Position numbers and translations under genes: made by a program. DNA of 50,052 nt from Neisseriales bacterium (lineage in GTDB: Bacteria > Pseudomonadota > Gammaproteobacteria > Burkholderiales > UBA11063). Position 1 is the first letter of the stretch. Each line of letters opens with the position of its first letter. The stretch spans positions 1-50,052 of the forward strand of contig SSGX01000023.1 of assembly GCA_008017155.1 (NCBI GenBank). The letters run 5' to 3'. This document shows, in pieces, positions 27,728 to 37,103 of this stretch. The notes below the pieces were generated by a model. The model saw only the letters and a list, made by a program, of their open reading frames with translations. It was not told where the DNA came from and made no database searches.

Positions 27728-29680
27728 CTATTTTGTAGCTATCCAGCTACCATGTAAACCATGTGGTACTCTCCGTGGTAATTTAACTCTAGCAATTTCC
27801 TGCATATTTTTTGCGCTTAAAACTACGAAATCACTATAATCGCTAGATTTACAATAAACAAATAATACCAAATAACCATCATCTTCATCATTCGAGCTAT
27901 CTCTCATGGTGACAAACGTTGCCTCGCCAATCTCAGTATCAACTCCAAAATCCGTATAGATAAACTTATTATTAACCAGATCATATTTTATCAGCAAATT
28001 AAATCCACCTGCATTATCAGGTTTCTTGGCAACCAGATAAGCAAACTGATACTTTTGTGCACAATAATCAAGATTATAACTAGGAAACTCAACTATCAGA
28101 CTATCACACAAACATTTATGCTGATAGTGTAAAGTTTCAAGATCAATACTTCCACGATATAATGATGGTGGTATATTATTTTCATTTTCATTTAGTGCCT
28201 GATTTAAGTTTAATTTCTTATGTAACACCATATCAAAGATGATCTTATTATCTTCCTCATAGGCATTAACAAAGTGATAAACAAAGAAACTTGAAATGTT
28301 TTCTATTCTAGAGATAGAATAATCACTGCGCTTAACTAAAATAATAGTTACTGACCTATCTGGATAAAAGGCGAAGAATGGCTCGGAACCGTCATTCCCA
28401 GCAACATTAAAAATTGCTGGCATATCAAAAATAATGATGTAGTTTTCAGTAATCAGAAAATCATGAATCATGGTATTTTGAGGCTTCTCAACATCGACCG
28501 ATTTTATTAGCTGGTAATCTTGATTAAACACATAAAGCGTCAGAGGAACTCCATAAGTATTGTAAATAAACATATAAACTTGCCCGGTCTTAGGGTCTAC
28601 CCGGTGATGCGCATTCACATTAAATGGCGAATCTCTACCATCGGGCTGGAATTCGCCGATAGTTGCAAGGTTATTATCTAAAAGGTATGCTGGCGTTGTC
28701 TCATACAAAGCAAGTAAATTATTGCCCCACTTTACTATATGAATGCTAGCACTACTTTTACCTGTCTCATCAGTTTTTACATATTTGGGATCAGGAGGGA
28801 TCGGTAATGCAATGCCACCATAAAGTGCTTTACCAGCCTTCAATTCTGCTTGTAACCCATTCGTCTTGACAAATGCATTCTTATAGCTAACTTTGCCATC
28901 TTTAATGCTAATTCGATGTATCATACCATCACCATCAATTGGATAAGTATAAGTATATGGAGTAAAGTATGGGTTTGGTCCATTACGTAAATATTGACCG
29001 TTTAACTGTTTAGGAATTTCTCCTATCACCTGAAGATCATAAAGTTCAACCTCATCGAGTACTGGCTTATGTCCACCTTCCAAATACGGAGAATTAACTG
29101 GGGGTAATTTACGGACATTGGACCAAAAATTCCAGCCTATAATCCAGCCCTGCATTTTTTTATTAAGGAAGAACGCCAATCCAAGACAAGCTGTATTGAA
29201 AACATATCCCCAAAACCACGAATTAGCATAAATTTTCTCTGGGATAAATACGGAGGGCAATGCAGAAACTGTCATCATTATTGCCCACATAAGAGTCAGA
29301 TAATAGTTGGTTTTAATAAATAGCGGACTTTTCCAAAAAGCAACCCCAACCTCTTCCCTAGCATACTGCAATGTAAAGGGGCGTTTCATAATTAAAGAAA
29401 ACCAGACTATTATAGCCAATGCAAGATTAATCACGGCTGCCGGATGGGTTATAGCCCAAGGGAAAAAATCAAAAATACCATTTAATGCAACCAAGATAAA
29501 ATAAATCGCTGAAGCTAGTGGCAACCAAAAGCCTTTTTTTAATTGATGCCAGTCAAGAATAACCATCGTTGCCAATGCAGCTAAGGATGCCTCAATTATT
29601 TCTTTTGTCGTTGATGCATATAATTCTGAAAATACCATCCATGGAACAAAACCAAATAACACGGCAAATCTCTTATGCAT
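27728..29680 (-). CDS. Carotenoid oxygenase with N-terminal membrane domain
   Basis: A 650-residue protein in two parts. Residues 1-190 contain five to six hydrophobic helices. From about 205 onward it is a carotenoid cleavage oxygenase (RPE65/CCD family): GQYLRNGPNPYF, DGDGMIHRI, and the iron-binding histidines in NVNAHHRVDP, MIHDFLIT, FVYHFVNAYEED and C-terminal PHGLHG. Such enzymes split carotenoids, stilbenes or related polyenes with O2. Most bacterial members are soluble or peripheral, so the fused multi-span domain is uncommon. No carotenoid biosynthesis gene is in the window. It lies 11 bases downstream of the HAD gene and is probably cotranscribed with it. Confidence 0.85.
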   Translation of the reverse strand: MHKRFAVLFGFVPWMVFSELYASTTKEIIEASLAALATMVILDWHQLKKGFWLPLASAIYFILVALNGIFDFFPWAITHPAAVINLALAIIVWFSLIMKRPFTLQYAREEVGVAFWKSPLFIKTNYYLTLMWAIMMTVSALPSVFIPEKIYANSWFWGYVFNTACLGLAFFLNKKMQGWIIGWNFWSNVRKLPPVNSPYLEGGHKPVLDEVELYDLQVIGEIPKQLNGQYLRNGPNPYFTPYTYTYPIDGDGMIHRISIKDGKVSYKNAFVKTNGLQAELKAGKALYGGIALPIPPDPKYVKTDETGKSSASIHIVKWGNNLLALYETTPAYLLDNNLATIGEFQPDGRDSPFNVNAHHRVDPKTGQVYMFIYNTYGVPLTLYVFNQDYQLIKSVDVEKPQNTMIHDFLITENYIIIFDMPAIFNVAGNDGSEPFFAFYPDRSVTIILVKRSDYSISRIENISSFFVYHFVNAYEEDNKIIFDMVLHKKLNLNQALNENENNIPPSLYRGSIDLETLHYQHKCLCDSLIVEFPSYNLDYCAQKYQFAYLVAKKPDNAGGFNLLIKYDLVNNKFIYTDFGVDTEIGEATFVTMRDSSNDEDDGYLVLFVYCKSSDYSDFVVLSAKNMQEIARVKLPRRVPHGLHGSWIATK

Positions 29681-29691
29681 TGCTTCACCTT

Positions 29692-30360
29692 TTAAAATAA
29701 GTAGTATTCTTCCAGCTTTGTAAGCCAGTCATTCTCATTTAATAAGCATATATGATCAGGATTATGCTTACTACTCAGTTCCCCTATTCCAACGATATTT
29801 AATCCCGCAGCTCTACCCGCCGTTATCCCAGAGCTACTATCTTCAAATGCCAAGCACGCACTAGCGTCAGCTTCGTGTAATTGAACAGCATTTAAATATA
29901 ACGATGGATCTGGTTTACCATTTTTAACGGAATCTCTACTCAATAAATGTCTACATTTATCTTTAATGTTTAGAACACTAGCAGTATGTTCAACTAACCT
30001 TCCCGGGGAATTACTTACTATGCTTTGAGGAATATTTCTTTGATAAAAGTATTCAAATAACTCTAGTGATTGAGTTATAGCATGATCAGCAGTGATTCTT
30101 TCCATTACATAATTAACCGCCAATTGTTCCCATTCTCTGAATATGTGATGTCCAAGCTCTTGTTTTTCAGGCATAAAAATTAATGAAAACACTGTTTCAT
30201 TACTTAATCCAGTTGGGTCAACTATAATTGGATTAATAGATAAATCATACCTTTCAACAATCATCTTTGTCGCATACTCAGAAGAAGCTGCATGAAGAGC
30301 TTCACTATCTACTAACGTTCCATCCATATCCCAAAAGACTGATAATATATTTTTTTTCAT
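29692..30360 (-). CDS. HAD-family hydrolase, beta-phosphoglucomutase-like
   Basis: A 222-residue phosphatase or phosphomutase. Motif I is DMDGTLVDSE with nucleophile D11 and acid/base D13, motif II SIVSNSPG, motif III Lys in KNGKPDPSLY, motif IV LAFEDSSSGITAGRAAG. A helical cap between motifs I and II identifies subfamily IA. The sugar-phosphate or other substrate is not evident. First gene of the minus-strand HAD / carotenoid oxygenase / GST group. Confidence 0.88.
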   Translation of the reverse strand: MKKNILSVFWDMDGTLVDSEALHAASSEYATKMIVERYDLSINPIIVDPTGLSNETVFSLIFMPEKQELGHHIFREWEQLAVNYVMERITADHAITQSLELFEYFYQRNIPQSIVSNSPGRLVEHTASVLNIKDKCRHLLSRDSVKNGKPDPSLYLNAVQLHEADASACLAFEDSSSGITAGRAAGLNIVGIGELSSKHNPDHICLLNENDWLTKLEEYYLF

Positions 30361-30700
30361 TTCAATTTTTCATAATCAAATAACTTCTAATTACTAATTA
30401 TACCTAAATATCGAAGTTTCTAATAATGTTATTGTGATATAACGCTAACAGATTAAAACTATAACCCATGAAATTATAGAATAGAAAAACGACAATAACA
30501 CTCTTTAACAACCCATTATTTTCTCACTCTTAAGCTAGGAATAAAGATTTTAAGAAACGAAATATACCTTAAAAGGTCTTTATGACAACGATTAAGAATG
30601 AAAGATGCAGGTAGAGGTCTAATGTAAAGTGGACTAATTCTTAGCCTTATATCCAAATATGGTAAAATTTCAGCGATTAGATAAAATTTTGGGATAAAAA
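30361..30700. other. Gene-free stretch between HAD and small secreted protein genes
   Basis: AT-rich, 340 bp, between divergent genes. A weak inverted repeat, TTTTAAG / CTTAAAA with AAAGA / TCTTT beside it, spans about 30546-30582. I see no tRNA, conserved RNA or mobile element in it; promoters for both flanking genes must lie here, but none matches the consensus well. Confidence 0.4.
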
Positions 30701-30892
30701 ATGAAAAGATTTGTCATGATGCTAGGTTTATTAGGTGGCTATGCATATAACACGCAAGCAAATGAGTTAAATAATCCAACTTTTAATTCAAGGTGTGCTT
30801 CAAGCGCTGAATTCACAAATGAGAACGAGAAAGGTAATAATGGCAGTAAGCAAAAAACACAGCAGAAACAGAATCCACCGGCAAATAATTAA
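30701..30892 (+). CDS. Small secreted protein of unknown function
   Basis: A 63-residue product with a likely signal peptide (MKRFVMMLGLLGGYAYNTQA, cleavage near residue 20) and a short, very hydrophilic mature part rich in Asn, Lys, Gln and Ser with a single Cys. GGGAT precedes the ATG. No domain is recognisable. The low-complexity mature part suggests a periplasmic or surface peptide, but it could also be a decayed gene. Confidence 0.55.
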   Translation: MKRFVMMLGLLGGYAYNTQANELNNPTFNSRCASSAEFTNENEKGNNGSKQKTQQKQNPPANN

Positions 30893-30962
30893 CTTAAGTG
30901 CTAGCTAAAAAATTTCTAATTCTACTAATTTATTTTTGTTAGATAACTTAATAAAAAGTAAA

Positions 30963-30998
30963 TAAAAAAAGACCACTCTGAAGGAGAAGTGGTCTTTT
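30963..30998 (-). terminator. Terminator of the outer-membrane barrel gene
   Basis: On the minus strand, AAAAGACCACT (30998-30988) pairs with AGTGGTCTTTT (30977-30967) and a T run follows (A residues at 30964-30970 on the plus strand). It lies about 25 bases past the barrel gene's stop. Confidence 0.88.
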
Positions 30999-31020
30999 GT
31001 AAGATAACTTTTTTGGTTTA

Positions 31021-31584
31021 TTAGAAACCGAATTTAATACCACCTTGAATGTTTCCACTAGAGAAAGCAGTGCTACCAGTAGCACCCCAGTACTCAGCTG
31101 TAAGAGCCCACTGTTTAGACAAATTCCACTCAGCGCCCATACCGTAAAGCACACCAAGATTATTAACTGATATTGCTGTACCATTAGGAGTATTATCATA
31201 ACCTGCAACACCAAGACGACCGTACAAATCAAAAACTTCACCTAAAGGAATAGTTCCACGAACAGCAAAATCTGTTAAACCATACTGAATAGTGCCATAT
31301 TGTTGAGTAGGAGGAGTGCTATTAGGAGCTGCATTACCACCGTAATTAACCCATGCATTTGTGTAACCAACCTCAAGACCCAAGTAACGATTAACGTTTA
31401 CACCAAAGTTACCACCAAGAAAGTAACCTCCACTTTGACCAACAGTTCCACCACCAGAACTACTACTGCTACTATATGAAGTGTTCATACCAATGTTAGC
31501 ATCAACATAAACTGAGTTATCAGCGTTACTTGCAAAAGCTGCGAAAGAAGCTAAACCTAAAATTGCGCCTAATATTTTTTTCAT
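31021..31584 (-). CDS. Outer-membrane beta-barrel protein
   Basis: A 187-residue protein with a signal peptide (MKKILGAILGLASFAAFA, cut near residue 18-19). The mature part alternates hydrophobic and polar residues in about eight strands (GGYFLGGNFGVNV; YLGLEVGYTNAWV; FDLYGRLGVAGY; QWALTAEYWG) and ends in aromatic Phe after GGIKFGF, the C-terminal signal for barrel insertion by Bam. This matches small OmpA/OmpW-like eight-stranded barrels. A Ser/Gly-rich loop at 35-50 is probably surface exposed. Strong promoter, hairpin leader and strong terminator suggest high expression. Confidence 0.85.
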   Translation of the reverse strand: MKKILGAILGLASFAAFASNADNSVYVDANIGMNTSYSSSSSSGGGTVGQSGGYFLGGNFGVNVNRYLGLEVGYTNAWVNYGGNAAPNSTPPTQQYGTIQYGLTDFAVRGTIPLGEVFDLYGRLGVAGYDNTPNGTAISVNNLGVLYGMGAEWNLSKQWALTAEYWGATGSTAFSSGNIQGGIKFGF

Positions 31585-31668
31585 AATTTTATTCCTTTTT
31601 GTATTGTTTAAACTAAACCAACCAAATTACTAACTTTTTGCTTTGTTCGCCACATCCCTTGCTGTGAC

Positions 31669-31702
31669 TTGAGAACTACCAGCGGTAAGCTTCAGTTCTC
31701 GT
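31669..31702 (-). promoter_or_regulatory. 5' hairpin in the barrel gene leader
   Basis: GAGAACT (31671-31677) pairs with AGTTCTC (31694-31700), enclosing a small TACC-AGC-GGTA stem (31677-31687). In the transcript the hairpin starts within about 10 nt of the predicted 5' end, the arrangement that protects ompA mRNA from decay in E. coli. The protective role is inference. Confidence 0.55.
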
Positions 31703-31715
31703 TTCCTCTGACGTT

Positions 31716-31745
31716 ATTATAGGAGAAAAAACATAGAAAAGCCAA
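31716..31745 (-). promoter_or_regulatory. Promoter of the outer-membrane barrel gene
   Basis: On the minus strand: TTGGCT (31745-31740), 18-bp spacer, perfect TATAAT (31721-31716). The predicted leader is about 125 nt, ending with AAGGA before the ATG. The rest of the gap, 31746-31986, holds nothing I can identify. Confidence 0.65.
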
Positions 31746-31986
31746 GTCCTACGGACTAAATTAAAAGTATTTTAAAGAAATTAATCACCAAACAGCAGTA
31801 ATATTTAATTTTAGATCAAATGGTTACCCAAAAATAACACAATGTTGCTTTTAACGACACAAGACGTAACATTATGAAGGTAAAAGAAAAGATGAGTTAA
31901 TTAATAATTTAAATTTAAGCAGGATTTAGGTGCCTTAATGTATTATTCTAAAAACTAAATTCTTGAACTAATCAAAAAAAACTCCA

Positions 31987-32967
31987 CTAAGGTATATCTA
32001 TCACTATCTTTCCACAATTAACAGAATCAACTAAATTATTAAAAGCCAAAGATACTTCATCAAACGAATACTTATGAATATCTGGAAATATACTTGAGCT
32101 TTTTAATAGATCAATAAGTTCAGACCCCATACGTGCCAAATCTTGTTGCGACTGATAGTGTTTGGATAAATATGCACCACCAAGAGCAACCTCGTGAAAA
32201 CCAAATCCGGTTTTAAATTCAGTTATCCGGCTACTATCTAGAATTCCAACTATTGAGGAAATCTGACCATTAAATGCAAGAATATCAATATCCTTTTGTA
32301 AATTATCCTTAGTAGTCGTTTCAAGAATATAGTTAACTCCAGCAGGATATAATTGATTGATTTGAGCATATAGGTCCTGATTCTTATAGTCAATTACTAT
32401 ATCTGCGCCCAATTTTTTGACATAGTCTATATTTTTGTTAGAACACGAACTGATAACCTCCAACCCGAATGCTTTTGCTATTAGGATAGCAAAGCCACCA
32501 ACACCACCACTTCCTGCTTGTATTAAAATTGTTCGCCCGAATTGAATATTCATTTTACGTACTAATGCCAGATAAGCAGTTAAACCAGCACAAGGTAATG
32601 CTGCTGCAAGCCTCAAATCAAAGCTGTCAGGAACTTTGAATAATACGTGTTCGGGTTGAACCACATACTCAGCAAGTGTTCCACCATGAGTCAAATCAGC
32701 ATGTACTGCGACCATATCACCAACACTGAATTTAGAAGAATCTGTGCCCATTTCAATGATTTCACCACAGCAATCCAGCCCGGGGATATATGGATATTGC
32801 CAAAAAGCTGGTTTATGCATGATCAATTTGTAGTCTACCGGGTTCAAGCTTGCATGTCTAATTTTGATTAATACCTCGTTCTTAGCAGGAACTGGAATAG
32901 GAACATCAACTATCTGCAACTCATTAATTGTATCTGCTGGCTTGCTTATTACATAGGCTTTCATCAT
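31987..32967 (-). CDS. Zinc-free quinone oxidoreductase (MDR superfamily)
   Basis: A medium-chain reductase, NAD(P)H-dependent, probably acting on quinones or enones. It has the GroES-like N-terminal domain with PGLDCCGEI, the Rossmann motif IQAGSGGVGGFAI, and the conserved ASLNPVDYK near residue 40. The catalytic zinc ligands of alcohol dehydrogenases are missing, as in the QOR group. Several in-frame ATGs exist (32982, 32976, 32967, 32964); 32967 gives the family-like start MMKAYV, but no ribosome-binding site decides. The longest form overlaps the phosphatase gene stop, so the two are cotranscribed. Confidence 0.85.
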   Translation of the reverse strand: MMKAYVISKPADTINELQIVDVPIPVPAKNEVLIKIRHASLNPVDYKLIMHKPAFWQYPYIPGLDCCGEIIEMGTDSSKFSVGDMVAVHADLTHGGTLAEYVVQPEHVLFKVPDSFDLRLAAALPCAGLTAYLALVRKMNIQFGRTILIQAGSGGVGGFAILIAKAFGLEVISSCSNKNIDYVKKLGADIVIDYKNQDLYAQINQLYPAGVNYILETTTKDNLQKDIDILAFNGQISSIVGILDSSRITEFKTGFGFHEVALGGAYLSKHYQSQQDLARMGSELIDLLKSSSIFPDIHKYSFDEVSLAFNNLVDSVNCGKIVIDIP

Positions 32968-32981
32968 ATTACACATAATCA

Positions 32982-33530
32982 TTAACTATTATTTATACAC
33001 TGCATATTATTTTTCTGAATTAATCCTATATATTTCGCTATGATATTGCGGGTATTTTCATAAAATTTCAAATCATGACCATAAGCATCGGTGACATCTT
33101 CCTTTTTCCCAGTAGCACATTCTGAAAGTAGATAAATATTTTTCGCAGTGGGATCAATTTTTAACAACTTTTCTTTATGAGCTTCAGTCATCACCAAAAC
33201 AAGCTTGGCAGAATCAATATCTGCTTTAGTCACTGGCGTAGCTCGATGATTTGAAATATCTTTAATACCAAGTTCTTTCATAGCAACAACTGCATACGAT
33301 TCAGGGGTTAATTCTTTAGGATTAACATTGGCACCACGTGAGTCAGCAATATAACCATTTTTTGCAAAATGAAAATAATCATTTGCCAAGTACTCAGCCA
33401 TCGGGCTACGACCAGTATTGCCCCCACAAACAAAAAGAATTTTGTTGGTATCTGTAGTTGCTGCAAAGCTAGAACTAGAATAAGATAGACTTATAGCAAG
33501 AAGTGTAAGTAATCTGGAGGTTTTTGTCAT
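32982..33530 (-). CDS. Exported low-molecular-weight phosphatase-family protein
   Basis: A 182-residue protein with the LMW protein tyrosine phosphatase / ArsC fold. The P-loop is C35-GGNTG-R41-S in ILFVCGGNTGRSPMAE, a CX5R motif, and the late VTDAYGHD corresponds to the D-P loop with Asp kept but Pro changed to Ala. Uniquely it begins with a typical signal peptide (MTKTSRLLTLLAISLS...SFA, cut near residue 23), so the enzyme should act in the periplasm, whereas this family is normally cytosolic. The substrate could be a phosphotyrosine, another phosphoester or arsenate. The quinone oxidoreductase gene follows directly. Confidence 0.85.
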   Translation of the reverse strand: MTKTSRLLTLLAISLSYSSSSFAATTDTNKILFVCGGNTGRSPMAEYLANDYFHFAKNGYIADSRGANVNPKELTPESYAVVAMKELGIKDISNHRATPVTKADIDSAKLVLVMTEAHKEKLLKIDPTAKNIYLLSECATGKKEDVTDAYGHDLKFYENTRNIIAKYIGLIQKNNMQCINNS

Positions 33531-33606
33531 GAGCGTATCTTTGATATCATAAATTAATCAAATATTTTCGCATTTTTAGGGAGCTACAAGTAAAAATTTA
33601 ATTGGC

Positions 33607-33638
33607 ATAAAAAAACCTGCCATAAATGACAGGTTTTA
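33607..33638 (-). terminator. Terminator of sucCD
   Basis: On the minus strand AAAACCTG (33636-33629) pairs with CAGGTTTT (33619-33612) with an internal mismatch in the upper stem, followed by a T run. It lies about 20 bases past the sucD stop. Confidence 0.82.
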
Positions 33639-33657
33639 GATGATACTTAACAAAGGA

Positions 33658-34542
33658 TTAGATCATACCTTTAGATTTTAATACTTCTAAAAGAGTGCTA
33701 CCTAATTCAGCAGGTGAACGGGTATAAGCAATACCAGCTTTTTCAAATGCGGCAAATTTTTCTTCGGCAGTACCTTTACCACCAGAAATAATCGCACCAG
33801 CATGACCCATACGTTTACCAGCAGGAGCTGTAACCCCAGCAATATAACCAACTACAGGTTTAGTTACGTTTGATTTAACGTATTCAGCCGCTTCTTCTTC
33901 GGCAGTTCCACCGATTTCACCAATCATGATGATAGCTTCGGTTTGTGGATCTTCTTGGAATAGTTTTAATGAATCAATATGTGAAGTTCCCGGAATTGGA
34001 TCACCACCGATACCGATACAAGTTGATTGACCAAGACCAAGTTTGGTTGTTTGTGCAACTGCTTCATAAGTCAATGTACCAGAACGTGATACGATACCGA
34101 TTTTACCTGGTAGGTGGATATGTCCTGGCATAATACCAATTTTACATTCACCTGGAGTAATGATTCCCGGACAGTTTGGTCCAATGATACGCGTACCAGT
34201 TGATTCAGCATAACGCTTAACTTTAAGCATATCAAGTGTTGGCACACCTTCAGTAATAATTACTACTAATGGTACGCCAGCATCAATTGCTTCAACAGCT
34301 GAATCAAGTACAAATGGAGCTGGAACATAAATTACAGATGCATCTGCTTGAGTCTCACGGACTGCTTCTTTCATAGTATTAAATACTGGTAGATTAAGAT
34401 GTTTTGTACCACCTTTACCCGGAGTAACTCCGCCAACTACTTTTGTTCCATAAGCAATAGCTTGTTCTGAATGGAATGTACCATTTTTACCAGTAAAACC
34501 TTGTACCAAAACTTTGGTATTTTTATTAACTAAAACACTCAT
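33658..34542 (-). CDS. sucD: Succinate--CoA ligase alpha subunit
   Basis: With SucC converts succinyl-CoA to succinate, making ATP or GTP in the TCA cycle. The CoA-binding Rossmann part has [17 protein letters not shown], then [11 protein letters not shown] and [16 protein letters not shown]. The phosphorylated His is in [16 protein letters not shown]. Length 294 (E. coli 289). It begins 22 bases after sucC stops, and the pair ends at a terminator. Confidence 0.97.
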   Translation of the reverse strand: MSVLVNKNTKVLVQGFTGKNGTFHSEQAIAYGTKVVGGVTPGKGGTKHLNLPVFNTMKEAVRETQADASVIYVPAPFVLDSAVEAIDAGVPLVVIITEGVPTLDMLKVKRYAESTGTRIIGPNCPGIITPGECKIGIMPGHIHLPGKIGIVSRSGTLTYEAVAQTTKLGLGQSTCIGIGGDPIPGTSHIDSLKLFQEDPQTEAIIMIGEIGGTAEEEAAEYVKSNVTKPVVGYIAGVTAPAGKRMGHAGAIISGGKGTAEEKFAAFEKAGIAYTRSPAELGSTLLEVLKSKGMI

Positions 34543-34564
34543 TATATATCCTTCTTGTTTGGTA

Positions 34565-35728
34565 TTATTTTAAAGTAGCAACAACTTTTTGTGCTGCATC
34601 AGCTAAGCCATCAGCCGGAGTCAATTTCAAACCAGATTCCTGCAATAATTTAGAACCTAGCTCGGCATTATTACCTTCTAGACGAACTACCACTGGAACT
34701 GTAACGTTAACTTCTTTAACCGCAGCAATAATTGCTTCAGCAATCATGTCACAGCGTACAATACCACCAAAAATATTAATTAAAATTGCTTTTACTTGAG
34801 TATCAGCAAGAATCAGTTTAAAGGCTTCAATAACACGCTCTTTAGTTGCTCCACCACCTACATCTAGGAAGTTAGCTGGTTGTCCACCGTATAGCTTGAT
34901 AATATCCATAGTCGCCATTGCTAGACCAGCACCATTAACCATACAGCCAATATTACCTTCAAGGGCAACATAGTTTAAATCAAACTCTGATGCTTTAAGT
35001 TCAAGAGCATTTTCTTGCGATTTATCGCGTAATTCAACTAAGTCAGGATGACGGAATAATGCATTTGAATCAAGATTAATTTTGGCATCTACACATACTA
35101 GTTCACCGTTCTCACGAACCGCTAGTGGATTAATTTCAAATAATGCGAAATCATTTTCAACAAAAGCTTTGTAAGCACCAAGCATCATTTTTACAAAATT
35201 AGCGATTTGATCACCAGTTAAGCCAAGTTGAAATGCAACTTCACGTGCATGAGATGGTTGTAAGCCAACTAAAGGATCAACCACAACTTTAAGAATTTTT
35301 TCTGGTGTTTCGTGAGCAACTTTTTCAATCTCAACACCCCCTTCAGTTGAAGCCATGAATGTAACTCGGCGGCTTGAGCGATCAACAACTGCACCAAGAT
35401 ATAATTCACGAGCAACTGGGTATAAATCTTCAGATACATAGACTGAATTTACTGGCTGACCATTAGCATCGGTCTGATAAGTTACCAGATTTTTACCGAT
35501 CAGGCTATTAGCTACTTCGGTAGCTTCGTCACGTGATTTAACAACCTTAACCCCGCCAGCTTTACCACGTCCACCAGCATGTACCTGTGCTTTAACTACA
35601 GCAAATTTGCCGCCCAAAGAATCAAATGCATTTGCTGCCTCATGTCCGTTTGTTGCCAAAATACCGGTTTGCACACGTAATCCATAACGAGCCAACAACT
35701 CCTTGGCTTGGTACTCATGTAAATTCAT
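34565..35728 (-). CDS. sucC: Succinate--CoA ligase beta subunit
   Basis: The nucleotide-binding, ATP-grasp subunit of succinyl-CoA synthetase. It starts [16 protein letters not shown], with [16 protein letters not shown] for nucleotide binding and the C-terminal domain containing [23 protein letters not shown] and [11 protein letters not shown]. Length 387 (E. coli 388). First gene of sucCD; no other TCA-cycle gene adjoins it. Confidence 0.97.
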   Translation of the reverse strand: MNLHEYQAKELLARYGLRVQTGILATNGHEAANAFDSLGGKFAVVKAQVHAGGRGKAGGVKVVKSRDEATEVANSLIGKNLVTYQTDANGQPVNSVYVSEDLYPVARELYLGAVVDRSSRRVTFMASTEGGVEIEKVAHETPEKILKVVVDPLVGLQPSHAREVAFQLGLTGDQIANFVKMMLGAYKAFVENDFALFEINPLAVRENGELVCVDAKINLDSNALFRHPDLVELRDKSQENALELKASEFDLNYVALEGNIGCMVNGAGLAMATMDIIKLYGGQPANFLDVGGGATKERVIEAFKLILADTQVKAILINIFGGIVRCDMIAEAIIAAVKEVNVTVPVVVRLEGNNAELGSKLLQESGLKLTPADGLADAAQKVVATLK

Positions 35729-35901
35729 CTTATGTCCTTATAACAATCGAATTAAGTACTGATTAAATAAAATCGCATTATTTTAACACACTCCTGCCCT
35801 ATATGACGAAGCAATAATAATAGGTATTATTTTTCGGATTATTGCCTGTTAACAAATGTGTCGTGGGAAGTATTTTATCGTAATAATTTAAAAGAATAAT
35901 T

Positions 35902-36699
35902 TTACTTTGAGTGGAGCTTTGTGAAGTATTGTAGTTCTTGACGGACAGTAACGAACGCTGAACTATCTGCTCTAAGCTCACCCTGAAATGGTTTATCCAT
36001 CTCAAGAATCAACCAACAAGAGGAGCTGATGATTAAATTTTGACTCATAATGATGAAGAGAGTAAATGCCGTACTTTTCGTTTTTACAAACCCAGTCCAA
36101 AAACAGCCGATTATAATCATTACTAAGAAAAACACTAATAGAGGTCCGCGAAGATTTCCTTCAAGGTAATTAAGGCGATCCTCACGGTAGTTTGATAGCT
36201 GTGAGAGCTGTTCTAAAATACGATGATAGCGCATTTCTTCCGCCATATTTTTAGCGGGAGTGTACTCGTAAATTGATAAAACTAACGTCCGATACATGGC
36301 AGTGGTTTTCTGGTTAAGTTTGCCAGCAGAAAGGTTTGGATATTCATCTTCAATAACTGAATTAAGATAATCAAACAGATTTTGCTCTATTGATTTGCGT
36401 TGATCGCTTTCTAATGAATCCACATCATTATATAGTTGTTCAATAGTTGTAGCCTCACGGATACTCGTTAATTCAAGCTGTCCGAGATTACTCCAATTAG
36501 TAGCGATCCAGAATGTAATAAAAATGGTTGTAAAGAAAAGTATTGTTTGCCAGACAACTTTATTCACTACATCATTATTGTCAACTCTGAAAAGAAATCG
36601 TTGGGAAAAGAAATGCCCAATTAGACTAATTAAATTGCAAAAAGTAAAAGTACAAACTAGAGCAAAGTAGATGGGTAAAGAATAAAACCAAGCTGGCAT
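35902..36699 (-). CDS. DUF4239 (bestrophin-like) membrane protein
   Basis: A 265-residue membrane protein: two N-terminal helices (about 6-30 and 49-66), a long soluble, helical middle (70-180) and two C-terminal helices (about 186-205 and 211-231), followed by the conserved tail LDKPFxGE-type sequence, here EMDKPFQGELRAD, and a Phe/Val-rich end. This pattern is DUF4239, described as bestrophin-like; no transport function is established. It starts two bases after the stop of the lipoprotein gene, so the two are certainly coupled. Confidence 0.82.
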   Translation of the reverse strand: MPAWFYSLPIYFALVCTFTFCNLISLIGHFFSQRFLFRVDNNDVVNKVVWQTILFFTTIFITFWIATNWSNLGQLELTSIREATTIEQLYNDVDSLESDQRKSIEQNLFDYLNSVIEDEYPNLSAGKLNQKTTAMYRTLVLSIYEYTPAKNMAEEMRYHRILEQLSQLSNYREDRLNYLEGNLRGPLLVFFLVMIIIGCFWTGFVKTKSTAFTLFIIMSQNLIISSSCWLILEMDKPFQGELRADSSAFVTVRQELQYFTKLHSK

Positions 36700-36701
36700 T
36701 A

Positions 36702-37103
36702 TCAGCTAAAATAAAGTGTTAAAATAACTTGAGTTAGGTTGTACTTAACTTGATCTGTATCTTTTAATTCAATTGATTTTAAAGGAATATCAACATTAGT
36801 CTTTTTTAGCAAATAATCATGGATGTCTTGCGCTAGAGGCTCCATCTTAGTTGGATAGCTAATCACGACTCGTTTTATACGATTAGTCTTTATTCCATCA
36901 GCAATATCATCCAATTGTGACTCGTCCATATTAGTAAGAAAAACAGGTGCCCAACCACCTACTATCTGAGTATTTTCTGCTGGAGATTGTGTCTGATTGA
37001 TAGAATTAGTTGTAGCTGATGTTTTGGGCTCATGAGAATTGGAACATGCAACCAGGAAAGCAAAAAGCCCACATAAACTGACATATTGAGTAAGTTTTCG
37101 CAT
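36702..37103 (-). CDS. Lipoprotein of unknown function
   Basis: A 133-residue lipoprotein with lipobox LVAC and Cys20. A Ser/Thr/Asn-rich linker (21-48) is followed by a compact alpha/beta part: DDIADGIKTNRIKRVVISYP, LAQDIHDYLLKKT and a final strand pair NLTQVILTLYF. The last part resembles in size and pattern the small periplasmic C-terminal domains that detect or bind peptidoglycan or partner proteins, but I cannot assign a family. It is cotranscribed with the DUF4239 membrane gene. Confidence 0.8.
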   Translation of the reverse strand: MRKLTQYVSLCGLFAFLVACSNSHEPKTSATTNSINQTQSPAENTQIVGGWAPVFLTNMDESQLDDIADGIKTNRIKRVVISYPTKMEPLAQDIHDYLLKKTNVDIPLKSIELKDTDQVKYNLTQVILTLYFS

